A stretch of DNA of 64,000 bases, taken from assembly GCF_023373525.1 (NCBI RefSeq), contig NZ_CP097218.1, positions 3,286,001 through 3,350,000 of the forward strand, in the 5' to 3' direction. This document shows, piece after piece, positions 24,744 through 33,554 of this stretch (positions are counted from its first letter, which is position 1; every line of letters starts with the position of its first letter). This stretch comes from Brachybacterium kimchii (GTDB lineage: Bacteria > Actinomycetota > Actinomycetes > Actinomycetales > Dermabacteraceae). Position numbers and translations under genes: made by a program. The notes below the pieces were generated by a model. That model was not told where the DNA came from and did no database searches. It saw nothing but the letters and a program-made list of their open reading frames with translations.

Positions 24744-26264
24744 ATGCCCAGGAACAAGCGGCGGGCCCCGGACACGGGCGACCGCGAGCGTGCGCAGGCG
24801 CTCGCCGAGTACTCCGTCTGGCTGGAGGCACCGGGAGCGGGCGCGGATCCGGTCACGGCGCGGGGCGTCGACGTCACCTCGGAGACCCAGCTCGTGGACG
24901 CGCTGCTGCGTCTGAAATCCTCACGGCTCGCGAGCGACGACGTCGGCGAATGGACGGGCCCGGTGATCGAGCAGCTGCTCACGCAGCTGGTCCCGCGCAC
25001 CGTCATCCAGGTCCGCGAGGCCTCGATGGACCTGGTCCCGGCCCTCACCCGCTTCTTCGTGTTCCTCCAGGAGACCGGGCGCTGGTCGCGCCGCTCGATG
25101 CGTCCCGAGGCCGCCGCGCGCACGCTCGCCGACCTCGAGTTCGCGGTGCTCGAGGCGGCCGACGACCCCTCTCGCCGCTCCTTCTCCACGAACCTCATCG
25201 GCTACGGCCTCGAGCACGGCCTGGACCCGCGCGACGAGGCCGCGCTCATGGGGTACATCGACTGGTACGACTCGCTGCCCGATGACGAGCGCACCCAGCT
25301 CAGCCGGACGGGCCGCCTCACCGACCCCGCCGTGCCGTACGACCCCGCGACGATGCGCGCCCAGCCGGGGGATCACGACGGGATCGCGGACATCGACCGC
25401 CTCCAGCGAGGGCCTTCATCCGACGCCCATCGAGGACCGCACGCCGCCGGCCGACGACAGCCACGCGACAGCCTCACGCGAGGCCACCACGGCGAGGATC
25501 CGGAGGAGCCGTGGCCCGTGTGGCCGCCCGCCCCTCACCGCGTGAGCGAGCCGACGCCCGAGACCGCACCGAGCCCGGACCAGTCGGACGCTGGGGACAT
25601 GGCGCTGCGCGCGGAGATGGCCGCTAGGGTGCCGTTCGTGCGCGCGGCCGTCGTGCTGCTCGAGACGGTCGGCAGCGGCATCACCGTGACCTCCACGGCG
25701 GGGCTCGATCGCGCCGCGACCAGCACGGTCCTCGCCCGCCTGGGCACCGGGCCCGAAGCGCGGCCGAGGGACGTGCGGTCGATGTGGGAGGCGCCCGGGA
25801 TCGTGGGCCCCTGGATCGCGCTGCTCGACGGCGGGTGGCTGGTCCGCGAGGGCCGACGGGTCGTCCCCGATGCTCCGGCCGACGGCGGCGTCGGCGCGGC
25901 GGACGGGGCGGACTCGCCGCAGCTGCGCCCGACGACCGCGGAGCCCGAGGAGTTCCTCCGCTTCGCGCGCGCCGTGATCGTCAGCCTGCTCGCCGGCCTC
26001 GGCATGCGCGGCCCCGAGGAGGGAGGTCTGCGCGGACTGCCCGAGACGCTCTCCGCGCTTCGTGCGGCGTGCGGGCCCGATGGCGCAGAGGTGGCCACGG
26101 GGCCAGGAGGGGCCGACGTCCGTGCCGACCTCGAGGAGCTCACCGCCGTCGGCCTGCTCCGCCGCGAGGGGGAGCGCTTCGTCGGCGCCCCGATCCTCCG
26201 CGTCGCGCTCGACGAGGCCGAGCGGATCCTGCGGAAGGCGGGGCGCCGACGCGGGACCCCGTGA
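24744..26264 (+). CDS. Uncharacterised protein, two-part, paralogue of the gene at 34383
   Basis: 506 aa, soluble, not assigned to a named family. The N-terminal part (about 1-215) is helical and acidic. A disordered linker follows, then a part with PFVRAAVVLLETVGSGITVT, RDVRSMWEAPGIVGPWIALL and a late wing-like ELTAVGLLRREGERFVGAP. The middle motif recurs in the protein at 34383 and weakly recalls the helical domain of actinobacterial pRiA4b ORF-3-type proteins. Codon third-position use in 25407-25490 fits another frame better, suggesting two compensating indels in the linker. ATG 24744 is chosen over ATG 24726; neither has a strong ribosome-binding site. Confidence 0.75.
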   Translation: MPRNKRRAPDTGDRERAQALAEYSVWLEAPGAGADPVTARGVDVTSETQLVDALLRLKSSRLASDDVGEWTGPVIEQLLTQLVPRTVIQVREASMDLVPALTRFFVFLQETGRWSRRSMRPEAAARTLADLEFAVLEAADDPSRRSFSTNLIGYGLEHGLDPRDEAALMGYIDWYDSLPDDERTQLSRTGRLTDPAVPYDPATMRAQPGDHDGIADIDRLQRGPSSDAHRGPHAAGRRQPRDSLTRGHHGEDPEEPWPVWPPAPHRVSEPTPETAPSPDQSDAGDMALRAEMAARVPFVRAAVVLLETVGSGITVTSTAGLDRAATSTVLARLGTGPEARPRDVRSMWEAPGIVGPWIALLDGGWLVREGRRVVPDAPADGGVGAADGADSPQLRPTTAEPEEFLRFARAVIVSLLAGLGMRGPEEGGLRGLPETLSALRAACGPDGAEVATGPGGADVRADLEELTAVGLLRREGERFVGAPILRVALDEAERILRKAGRRRGTP

Positions 26265-26300
26265 GGTCCCGCGCCGCCGGTCGGCCCACTGCCGGAGGTC

Positions 26301-26324
26301 GCGGGCCGAGCACCGGTGGCCCGC
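26301..26324. terminator. Hairpin between convergent genes
   Basis: GCGGGCC (26301-26307) pairs with GGCCCGC (26318-26324) across a 10-base loop, between the uncharacterised gene and the GH13 gene. It could stop transcription from both sides. Confidence 0.4.
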
Positions 26325-26336
26325 GCTGCGCTCAGC

Positions 26337-28064
26337 TCACCGCCGCAGCCACACCGTGGTCGCGCCCGGCAGCACGCGCGCGCCGCCCGCCGCATCTTCC
26401 GACCCTCCGAGCTCGCCGCTCGCCACGAGCACCTCGCCCGCGGGCAGCGGGACCTCCTCGTCGCCGAAGTTCGTCGCGCAGACCCAGCCGCCTGTGCGCT
26501 CGAAGACGAGCACCTCGCCATCCGAGAGCGCATCGTCCCAGGTGAGGGTCTCCGCGCCGTGCAGCTCCCGGCGCAGGTGCAGCGCCCGTCGGTACATCTC
26601 GAGGGTCGACGTCGGATCGTCGGACTCCGCCTCGACGGAGAAGTCCGCGAACCACGAGGGCTGGGGAAGGTGCGAGCCGCCCTCGCCGAATCCGAACGAC
26701 GCGCCGCCGCGGGCCCAGGGCAGGGGGACGCGGCAGCCGTCGCGGCCCAGGCCGTCGTCGCTGCGGGTCTCGGGGGTCGTGCGCAGGAACGCGGGGTCCT
26801 GTCGCTGGTCGTCGGGGATCTCGGCGACCTCGTGCAGACCCAGCTCCTCGCCCTGGTACAGGTAGGCGCTGCCGGGCAGGGCCAGCTCGAACAGGGTCGC
26901 CGCGCGGGCGCGCCGCAGACCGAGCTCGCGGTCGATGCCCTCGTCGGGCCCGCCCGCGGCGACCCAGTCGGCCCCCTGCTTGCCGGGTCGGCCGGCGCGC
27001 GGCGGCAGGCCGTACCGGGTCGCGTGGCGCACCACGTCATGGTTGGAGAACACCCAGGTGCTCGAGGAGCCCGTCTGCGCGGACTGGGCGAGGTTCTCGG
27101 TGACGATGCGACGGTAGTCCGCCGCGTCGAAATCGGCCTCGAGCAGGTCGAAGTTGAACGCCTGGCCCAGGCCCTGCGGGCTCGCGTAACGGGCACGGCG
27201 CTCGGCGGAGCCCACCCAGGCCTCCGCGACCGCGGTGCGCGGCGGGGAGTACTCCTCGAAGACGCGCCGCCACTCGGCGTAGATCTCGTGGACCTCGTCG
27301 CGGTCCCACAGCGGGTGCCGTCCGTCCTGGGGCATCGCCTGGAGCTCCGCCGCGCTCGGCAGCTCCTCGCCGAGGTCCTTGGCGAGCGCGTGGGCGACGT
27401 CGACCCGGAAGCCGTCGACCCCGCGGTCGGACCAGAAGCGCAGCGTGGTCAGGAAGTCCTCGTGCACCTCGCGGTCCGCCCAGTTCAGGTCGGGCTGCTC
27501 GGTCGCGAACAGGTGCAGGTACCACTGGCCGTCCTCGACACGGGTCCATGCAGGCCCTCCGAAGATCGACTCCCAGTCGGCCGGGGGCAGCTCGCCGTGC
27601 TCGCCCCGCCCCTCGCGGAAGATGTAGCGCTCGCGCGCACGGGAGCCGCGGCCCGCGGCGAGGGCCTCCTGGAACCAGGCGTGGCCGCTTCCGGTGTGGT
27701 TGGGGACGAGGTCGACGATCAGTCGCAGGCCGGCCGCATGCAGGACGGACGAGAGCTCGTCGAAGTCCTCGAGGGTGCCGATCCTCGGGTCGACGTCGCG
27801 GTAGTCGTCCACGTCGTAGCCGCCGTCGGCCAGGGCCGAGGGGTAGAAGGGGCTGAGCCACACGGCGTCCACCCCGAGGTCCCGCAGGTAGGGGACGCGG
27901 GAGGTGATGCCCCGCAGGTCGCCGATGCCGTCGCCGCTGGCGTCCGCGAAGGAGCGCGGATAGATCTGGTAGACGGCCGCCTGGCGCCACCAGGTCGGAT
28001 CGTCGACGAGCAGCTCGGCGGACTCGTCGAGGGGGCGGATGTCGGCTGCGGACTGGGAGGTCAT
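26337..28064 (-). CDS. GH13 alpha-glucosidase
   Basis: 575 aa cytoplasmic retaining alpha-glucosidase of the oligo-1,6-glucosidase/alpha-glucosidase type. It has VYQIYPRSFADASGDGIGDL, the calcium-like/Asn-His site DLVPNHTG, nucleophile Asp222 in DGFRVDVAHA, acid/base Glu281 in AVAEAWV and the transition-state Asp343 in FSNHDVV. A C-terminal beta domain holds the malto-sugar end. It begins 25 bp after the permease gene, with GAAGGACC upstream of ATG 28064, so it is the last gene of the ABC operon and probably cleaves the imported glucoside. Confidence 0.94.
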   Translation of the reverse strand: MTSQSAADIRPLDESAELLVDDPTWWRQAAVYQIYPRSFADASGDGIGDLRGITSRVPYLRDLGVDAVWLSPFYPSALADGGYDVDDYRDVDPRIGTLEDFDELSSVLHAAGLRLIVDLVPNHTGSGHAWFQEALAAGRGSRARERYIFREGRGEHGELPPADWESIFGGPAWTRVEDGQWYLHLFATEQPDLNWADREVHEDFLTTLRFWSDRGVDGFRVDVAHALAKDLGEELPSAAELQAMPQDGRHPLWDRDEVHEIYAEWRRVFEEYSPPRTAVAEAWVGSAERRARYASPQGLGQAFNFDLLEADFDAADYRRIVTENLAQSAQTGSSSTWVFSNHDVVRHATRYGLPPRAGRPGKQGADWVAAGGPDEGIDRELGLRRARAATLFELALPGSAYLYQGEELGLHEVAEIPDDQRQDPAFLRTTPETRSDDGLGRDGCRVPLPWARGGASFGFGEGGSHLPQPSWFADFSVEAESDDPTSTLEMYRRALHLRRELHGAETLTWDDALSDGEVLVFERTGGWVCATNFGDEEVPLPAGEVLVASGELGGSEDAAGGARVLPGATTVWLRR

Positions 28065-28089
28065 GGGGTCCTTCGGGTCGGGGGAGTGG

Positions 28090-28995
28090 TCACTTCACGG
28101 CGCCCTGGGTGAGTCCGGAGATCACCCAGCGCTGCGCGAGCAGGTAGACGATGATCGCCGGGGCCATGGCCATGAGGTAGCTGGCGAAGGCGATGTTGTA
28201 GCTGTTGTTGAACTGGGTCTGGAACATGTTCTGCAGCACCGGCAGCGTCTGCAGGGTCGGGTCCGAGATGATCAGGCTCGGCATCATGAAGTCGTTCCAC
28301 GAGCCCAGGAACGCGAAGATGCCCACGGTCGCGGCCATCGGGCCCAGCAGCGGGAAGATCAGCCGCCAGTAGACCTGCCAGGTCGTCGCCCCGTCCACGC
28401 GCATCGACTCCTCGAGCGACATCGGGATCGCCCGCAGGAACGCCGTGAACAGCATGGTGTTGAAGGCGAGGGCGAACACGATGTGCAGGATCGCCACGCC
28501 CAGCGGGGTGTCCAGGTGGATGATGCCGGTGAGCTGCACCTGCGGCAGGGCGACCACGGGGAACGGGATGAACATCGCCGCGAGCAGGTAGAAGAAGGAC
28601 CAGCGGAAGAGCCGGCGATCCCAGTTGCGCACGATCGCGTAGGCGGCGAGGGAGGAGATCACGATCTCCCCGACCACCGCGAGCAGGGTGACGAAGCCGG
28701 AGACCGCGAGGGCGCGCGGGAAGTTCGTGAGCTGCCAGGCGTCCACGAACGCCTGGAAGGTCAGCGGGGAGGGGAGGGCGAAGGCCTCGCCCTCCACCGC
28801 CTGCGCGTCGGACTTCAGGGACATGTTGATCGTGACCAGCAGCGGCACCAGGACCGCGAGCGAGCACACGAGGAGGACGAGGGTCGCGGGCCAGTTGAAC
28901 CGCTCGCGCGAGCGGGCCGTCGGGCGCCTTCCGCCGGACGGGCCGGATGCGGTGCCCGAGGCTGTGGAGGCGGAGGTGGTGGCGATGGTGCTCAT
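28090..28995 (-). CDS. Sugar ABC transporter permease, MalG-type
   Basis: 301 aa. A polar Ser/Thr-rich N-terminus of about 30 residues is followed by six hydrophobic helices. The EAA loop is EESMRVDGATTWQVYWRLIF, and GSWNDFMMPSLIISD is typical of CUT1 permeases. Its ATG overlaps the stop of the MalF-type gene (ATGA, 28992-28995). It is coupled to the alpha-glucosidase gene downstream. Confidence 0.93.
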   Translation of the reverse strand: MSTIATTSASTASGTASGPSGGRRPTARSRERFNWPATLVLLVCSLAVLVPLLVTINMSLKSDAQAVEGEAFALPSPLTFQAFVDAWQLTNFPRALAVSGFVTLLAVVGEIVISSLAAYAIVRNWDRRLFRWSFFYLLAAMFIPFPVVALPQVQLTGIIHLDTPLGVAILHIVFALAFNTMLFTAFLRAIPMSLEESMRVDGATTWQVYWRLIFPLLGPMAATVGIFAFLGSWNDFMMPSLIISDPTLQTLPVLQNMFQTQFNNSYNIAFASYLMAMAPAIIVYLLAQRWVISGLTQGAVK

Positions 28996-29951
28996 GCTCC
29001 GAAGCTCGCTTTCCCGCGGGTGATGCTCAGCTGGATGACCGCGATGACGATGCTGATGAGGAAGAAGACGAAGGCGTTGGCCATCTGGTAGCCGTAGTCG
29101 CCTCCGGTGAAGCCTTTGAAGATCGACATGGCGACCGTGCGGGTCGCGGTGCCGGGTCCTCCGTCGGTGAGGCCCACGACGATGTCGTAGGCGTTCAGGT
29201 AGTTCTTGAAGCCCAGGATCGTGTTGATGACGATGAAGCCGGAGACCAGCGGCAGGGTGATGTTCCACAGCCGCTTCGCGGGCCCGGCGCCGTCGATCGA
29301 CGCGGCCTCGTAGACCTCGTCGGGGATCGTCACCAGTCCCGCGATGTAGATGAGCATCGTCGAGGGGATCGTCGACCAGGCGGTGACGATGACGATCGCG
29401 ATCCAGGCCAGCGACTCGTTCGCGAGGATCGAGGTGGACAGCGACTCGATGCCCAGCGCCGAGCCGATGCCGGGCAGCGTCGTGGAGAACAGGAACTTGA
29501 AGACGAAGGCGATGATGATCCCGGAGATCACCATCGGCAGCACGAACACCGTGCGCAGCGCCGCCTGCAGGCGGATCCGCGAGGTCAGGCCCAGGGCGAG
29601 GAAGAACGCGAGGACGTTCACGACGATCACGGTGACCAGCGCGAATCCGAGCGTGAACAGGTAGGCCGAGACGATGCCCTGGTCGCGGAACATCGCGACG
29701 TAGTTGCGCAGGCCGATGAACTCCCAGTCGCCGAACCCGATCGAGTTCGTGAAGGAGTAGGCGAAGCCGAGCACGGCCGGCAGGGTGATCGCGAGGGTGA
29801 AGATCGCGAGCGCCGGGAAGAGGAACAGGTAGTAGACGGGATCGACGCGGCGGGTGCTTCCGCTGCGGCGGCCCCTGCGGGCCCTGCGCCTCCGCGTGGC
29901 GTCGGCGGACCCCGTGGAGGGGTCGGCGACGGTGGATGTCGTCGTTGACAT
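28992..29951 (-). CDS. Sugar ABC transporter permease, MalF-type
   Basis: 319 aa. A long basic N-terminus (RRRRARRGRRSG) precedes six helices. The EAA loop is YEAASIDGAGPAKRLWNITL, and VVGLTDGGPGTATRTVAM is the usual periplasmic-side/late loop of MalF-type subunits. It starts 32 bp after the binding-protein stop and overlaps the MalG-type gene by 4 bp. No ATPase gene accompanies the set. Confidence 0.93.
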   Translation of the reverse strand: MSTTTSTVADPSTGSADATRRRRARRGRRSGSTRRVDPVYYLFLFPALAIFTLAITLPAVLGFAYSFTNSIGFGDWEFIGLRNYVAMFRDQGIVSAYLFTLGFALVTVIVVNVLAFFLALGLTSRIRLQAALRTVFVLPMVISGIIIAFVFKFLFSTTLPGIGSALGIESLSTSILANESLAWIAIVIVTAWSTIPSTMLIYIAGLVTIPDEVYEAASIDGAGPAKRLWNITLPLVSGFIVINTILGFKNYLNAYDIVVGLTDGGPGTATRTVAMSIFKGFTGGDYGYQMANAFVFFLISIVIAVIQLSITRGKASFGA

Positions 29952-29983
29952 GATGCGGTGTCCTTGCGTGTCGAGGGGAGGGA

Positions 29984-31267
29984 TCAGGAGCGGTAGGCGA
30001 GGCTCGCGAAGTCGTTGTCGACCTTCGCGAGGATCGTCTTCGGGTCCGCGCCGAACAGGATCGACTGCAGATAGTTCGTGAAGGGGATCGTGGTGGGGAT
30101 GAACTGCGAGGCGCCCTGGTAGAAGGCGGCGTCGTCGTAGAACTTCTGCATCGGCGCGATCCGCGGGTCCTTCGCGGGCGGGGCGTCCTTGGTGGTGCCC
30201 ATCGCCAGCAGCGCCTTGTTGTACGGGTCCATGACCTCCGGCGTCATCAGGAACGAGAGGAGCTCGCGGGCCTCGTCCTTGCGGTCCGCGCCCTCGGGGA
30301 TCCACAGCGAGAGGTCGATGTTCACGCGGATCTTGAGGTCGGCGGGATCATCCGTCACGGGCAGCGGGAAGCAGGAGAGGTCTTCCTTGCTGCCCGCCTT
30401 CTCGATCTCGGCGAGCGCCCACGGCCCCTGCAGGAGCATCGCCGCCTTGCCGTTGCCCATGGCCGTGTTGCCGTCGCCGTAGAAGCGGGAGGCCGCATCG
30501 TCCTGGTGGTACTTCTTGAGCTCGAGCATCCGCTCGATGGGCTTCAGCATGTCCTTCTGGAAGGAGGTGTCGGAGTCGGGGCCGACTTCCTCGCCCAGCT
30601 CGTTCACGCGCTCGAAGAAGGCGCGCACGTCCATCATTCCGCCGATGGTGTAGTCGAACAGGCCCTGGCTGACGGTCCACGGGTCCCCGAAGGTGCCGTA
30701 GATCGGGGTGATGTCGGCCTTCTGGAGCTTCTCGCAGACCTCGGTGAACTCGTCCCAGGTGGTGGGGATCTCGAGGTGCTGCTCCTCGAAGATGCGGCGG
30801 TTGTAGATCACCGCGGCGCCCGCGACGGAGAACGGGATCACCGAGGTGCGTCCCTCGTAGCCGGGATACCAGTTCACGAGCTCCTGGACGTCATCCCTGA
30901 TCAGGTCGGCCTCGGGCATGTCCGCGAGGTCGGAGAGGGCGCCGCGCTCCATGAACCGCGCCATCTCGAGGTTGTAGTTCTGGCAGGCGATGTCCGGAGG
31001 GTTCTTGCGCACGAAGCTCGCCGAGAGGTTCGTGGCGATGTCGTGCACCACGTTGATGTCCTGGTGCTCCTTGCGGAACGTCACCAGCAGGTCGTCGAAG
31101 TACTGGATGGCCTCGCGCTTGGACTGGTAGAAGATCACGGATCCGCCGGACCCGCCGGATCCGCCGGTGCCGCCGCATCCGGCGAGGCCCGCGGCGGCGA
31201 GCAGGCCGCCGGCGGCCAGCAGTCCGCGACGGCTCAGCGGCGATCGGGGTGGGGAGGAGGGGGACAT
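29984..31267 (-). CDS. Sugar ABC transporter substrate-binding lipoprotein
   Basis: 427 aa family-1 binding protein. Twin Arg at 13-14 and lipobox LAGC (Cys31) are followed by a Gly/Ser linker and the mature domain (SVIFYQSKREAIQYFDDLL, VRKNPPDIACQNYN, PFSVAGAAVIYNRRIFEE, GKAAMLLQGPWALAEIEKAG). It starts at ATG 31267 with GAAGGAGA upstream and is the first gene of the alpha-glucosidase operon, divergent from a ROK repressor. An alpha-glucoside ligand is suggested by context only. Confidence 0.93.
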   Translation of the reverse strand: MSPSSPPRSPLSRRGLLAAGGLLAAAGLAGCGGTGGSGGSGGSVIFYQSKREAIQYFDDLLVTFRKEHQDINVVHDIATNLSASFVRKNPPDIACQNYNLEMARFMERGALSDLADMPEADLIRDDVQELVNWYPGYEGRTSVIPFSVAGAAVIYNRRIFEEQHLEIPTTWDEFTEVCEKLQKADITPIYGTFGDPWTVSQGLFDYTIGGMMDVRAFFERVNELGEEVGPDSDTSFQKDMLKPIERMLELKKYHQDDAASRFYGDGNTAMGNGKAAMLLQGPWALAEIEKAGSKEDLSCFPLPVTDDPADLKIRVNIDLSLWIPEGADRKDEARELLSFLMTPEVMDPYNKALLAMGTTKDAPPAKDPRIAPMQKFYDDAAFYQGASQFIPTTIPFTNYLQSILFGADPKTILAKVDNDFASLAYRS

Positions 31268-31423
31268 CTTCGTCTCCTTCGAGGGATGGTGTGAGCGGGC
31301 CGCTCTGTGCGGCGTCGAGGCGCCCCGGACGGGGTCCGTCGGGGACCGGTGGAGCCCGACGGGAATGTTCGGGTCTCGGCGGGCCCGACATCCGCGTCGG
31401 CGGGCCCGTCACTCCTCGATCCG

Positions 31424-31446
31424 GTAAATATAGAACATAGATTTAC
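31424..31446. promoter_or_regulatory. AT-rich inverted repeat GTAAAT-N11-ATTTAC, probable ROK operator
   Basis: Perfect 6-bp arms at 31424-31429 and 31441-31446, plus an inner TA/TA match, stand out against GC-rich surroundings. It lies between the divergent binding-protein and ROK genes, immediately downstream of the predicted leftward promoter, so a bound repressor would block it. Confidence 0.6.
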
Positions 31447-31457
31447 GGCCTGCATGA

Positions 31458-31486
31458 AGTATGTGGAGGTGCTCCGGTACTGTCAA
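31458..31486 (-). promoter_or_regulatory. Predicted promoter of the alpha-glucoside ABC operon
   Basis: On the minus strand a perfect TTGACA (plus 31481-31486) is followed after 17 bp by CATACT (plus 31458-31463). Transcription would start near 31451, just before the 31424-31446 inverted repeat. Confidence 0.55.
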
Positions 31487-31489
31487 GGC

Positions 31490-32728
31490 ATGTCCGCAGG
31501 CTCCGCTCGATCACCGCGTCTCCTGCGGCACATCAACAGTGGTGAGCTGCTGCGGTTCGCCCTGGGCACGGGGGATTTCGCGGCGGGCGAGGCGATGGCG
31601 GCGAGCGGTCTGACGCGCGCCACCGTGCTGGGTGTGTGCGACGACCTGGTCGCCGCCGGGTGGCTCGAGGAGATCGCCGACAGTCGCGCCGCCGGCCTCT
31701 CGAGCCGGGGTCGCCCCGCGCGCCGCTACCGCGTTCCCGAGGACGCCGGGTACGTCGTCGGAGTCGACGCGGGAGAGCACCGACTTCACGTGCTCGTCGC
31801 CGACCTGCGCGGCCGTGTGCTCGCCTCCGCCCACGAGGAGCTGATCGCGGACGACGGGGAGCTCGGTCCCGCCGTCCTCGATGCCGAGGCGCGGGTGCGC
31901 GCCGTCCGTCGGGCGATCACGGGCACCCTCGAGAACGCGGGCGTCGAGGCGGCGGATGTGCTGCTGAACGTCGTCGGCGTGCCCGCGCCCGTCGATGCGG
32001 GCGGGCGCACTCCCGTGGGCGACGGCCGCTTCTGGCCGCGCATGAACCCTGATCTCGGGGCCCGGCTCGACGGCAGGGTCCTCGTCGAGAACGATGCGAA
32101 CCTCGCGGCCCTCGCGGAGCACGCCCATGATCCTGCCGACGACGTCGCGACCCTGGTCACCGGGGAGCGCTTCGGCGCCGGGCTGATCGTCGACGGCCAT
32201 CTGCTGCGCGGCTACCGCGGGGGAGCGGGCGAGCTGCGGCTGCTCGAGCTCACGCTGCGTGATGACCCGGAGACCGGAGCCGGGGCGACCGACGGTCTCG
32301 GCGCGCTGGCGCGGCGCTGGGCGCGCCACGAGCTCGAGACGACGACCGTCCCGTCGACCCTGCGCGGGATCGCGCGCGAAGAGGTCGGCGCCCCGGACGT
32401 GTTCGCGGCCGCCCTCGCGGGCGATGCGCTCGCCGAGCGCGTGATCGAGCGGCTCGGTGCCCGGCTCGCGCACGTGGCCGTCGTGCTCGAGAGCGTCCTG
32501 GACGTCGAGAAGATCGTGATCGCGGGCGGCATCGCGAGCGCGGTCGAGCCGGTGCTCGCGGCGGCGCGCACGGTGCTCGAGTCCGAGGCCTCCCCGCCGA
32601 TCCCCGAGCTGGTCGCGAGCGTGCTCGGACGCGAGGTCATCGCCCGGGGCGCCGTCGAGCTGGCTCTCACGCGGGTGCGTGAGGAGCCGCTCGCCTTCTC
32701 GCCGCGGACGTCGCGCGCAGGCGGCTGA
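31490..32728 (+). CDS. ROK family transcriptional regulator
   Basis: 412 aa. The N-terminal winged helix (LLRHINSGELLRFALG, ASGLTRATVLGVCDDLVAAG, wing SSRGRPARRYRVP) is followed by a ROK domain (GVDAGEHRLHVLVADLRG, VENDANLAALAEH, GAGLIVDGHLLRGYRGGAGE). The zinc-binding cysteines of ROK kinases are absent. ATG 31490 is preferred because the HTH begins soon after it; ATG 31454 would place the start inside the opposite promoter. Divergent from the alpha-glucoside operon, which it probably represses through the repeat at 31424. It ends in a strong bidirectional terminator. Confidence 0.9.
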   Translation: MSAGSARSPRLLRHINSGELLRFALGTGDFAAGEAMAASGLTRATVLGVCDDLVAAGWLEEIADSRAAGLSSRGRPARRYRVPEDAGYVVGVDAGEHRLHVLVADLRGRVLASAHEELIADDGELGPAVLDAEARVRAVRRAITGTLENAGVEAADVLLNVVGVPAPVDAGGRTPVGDGRFWPRMNPDLGARLDGRVLVENDANLAALAEHAHDPADDVATLVTGERFGAGLIVDGHLLRGYRGGAGELRLLELTLRDDPETGAGATDGLGALARRWARHELETTTVPSTLRGIAREEVGAPDVFAAALAGDALAERVIERLGARLAHVAVVLESVLDVEKIVIAGGIASAVEPVLAAARTVLESEASPPIPELVASVLGREVIARGAVELALTRVREEPLAFSPRTSRAGG

Positions 32729-32760
32729 GCGGACCGCCCGCAGGGCGAGCGCACATGCGA

Positions 32761-32791
32761 GGAGGGCCGGAGCGATCCGCTCCGGCCCTCC
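32761..32791. terminator. Strong bidirectional hairpin terminator
   Basis: GGAGGGCCGGAGCG (32761-32774) pairs perfectly with CGCTCCGGCCCTCC (32778-32791) around a 3-base loop, 32 bp after the ROK stop and 27 bp after the stop of the convergent oxidoreductase gene. It can serve both genes. Confidence 0.8.
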
Positions 32792-32818
32792 TGCGCGTCT
32801 GGTGCTGCGGTGCTGTGG

Positions 32819-33397
32819 TCAGCGGACCAGCCCGAAGCCCCCGGTCCACGAGATCTTCTCGCCCGCGGCGAGCGTGAGCTGGAGGAACCCGATCGACTCG
32901 AGCTCACGGGCGCGCGAGAGGGCGCCGGCGTCGACCGCCGAGAGGCCGCCCTTCTCGACGAGCCCGACGAGGGTCGACTTCGCCTCGGCGTCGTCGCCCG
33001 CGACCAGCACGGTGGTGGTCAGGTCCCCGACGGTGCCGGCGGCCAGCGTGCCCGCGAAGGTCGTGTTGAAGGCCTTGAGCACCTTCGACTCGGGCAGGCG
33101 CGCCTGGATCCCGGCGGCGGCCGAGGAGTCGGGCGGCACCACGAGGCTGTCGAAGGTCTCGAAGTTCAGCGGGTTGGTGATGTCGACGACCGTGCGGCCG
33201 GCGAGCTGGTCGCCGTACTGCGCGAGGATGCCGTCGACGGCTGGGTAGGGGACGGCCAGGACCACGATGTCACCCGTGATCTCGGCGCTGCCGGTCTGCT
33301 CGTGCGAGATGTGGGAGACATCCGCGCCCCCGCTGCTGAGCACACCCGCGATCGCATTCGCCATGCTCCCGGTGCCGAAGATCGTCACTGCCGTCAT
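32819..33397 (-). CDS. NADP-binding oxidoreductase (F420H2:NADP+ reductase-like)
   Basis: 192 aa Rossmann protein. The N-terminus TIFGTGSMANAIAGVL is the dinucleotide site; DIVVLAVPYPAVDGIL, VVDITNPLNFETFD and KVLKAFNTTFAGTL are the family signatures of NADP oxidoreductases coenzyme F420-dependent type. The small size and missing C-terminal helical domain fit the NPD/FNO branch. The real electron partner is unknown. AGGAGG lies 8 bases before ATG 33397; ATG 33403 is too close to it. Confidence 0.88.
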   Translation of the reverse strand: MTAVTIFGTGSMANAIAGVLSSGGADVSHISHEQTGSAEITGDIVVLAVPYPAVDGILAQYGDQLAGRTVVDITNPLNFETFDSLVVPPDSSAAAGIQARLPESKVLKAFNTTFAGTLAAGTVGDLTTTVLVAGDDAEAKSTLVGLVEKGGLSAVDAGALSRARELESIGFLQLTLAAGEKISWTGGFGLVR

Positions 33398-33554
33398 GTC
33401 CATCGCCTCCTGTGCGACGTGCCGGGGCCCTGTGTCCCGTCGTCGATGACTCCAGTGTGGCCCCAAATGATAGAAATTTCAAGAACATGGTGAGGGGCGG
33501 TGCGTCACACGAGATCCGGGGATCGGGGGCGGTCGCGGACGCGGCGCTCCGCGC

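Noticed and set aside
33460-33490. AT-rich stretch with GAAATTTC as an operator of the NADP oxidoreductase gene
   Set aside because: Only an 8-bp core palindrome with no extended symmetry and no convincing spacing of promoter boxes; left unannotated.
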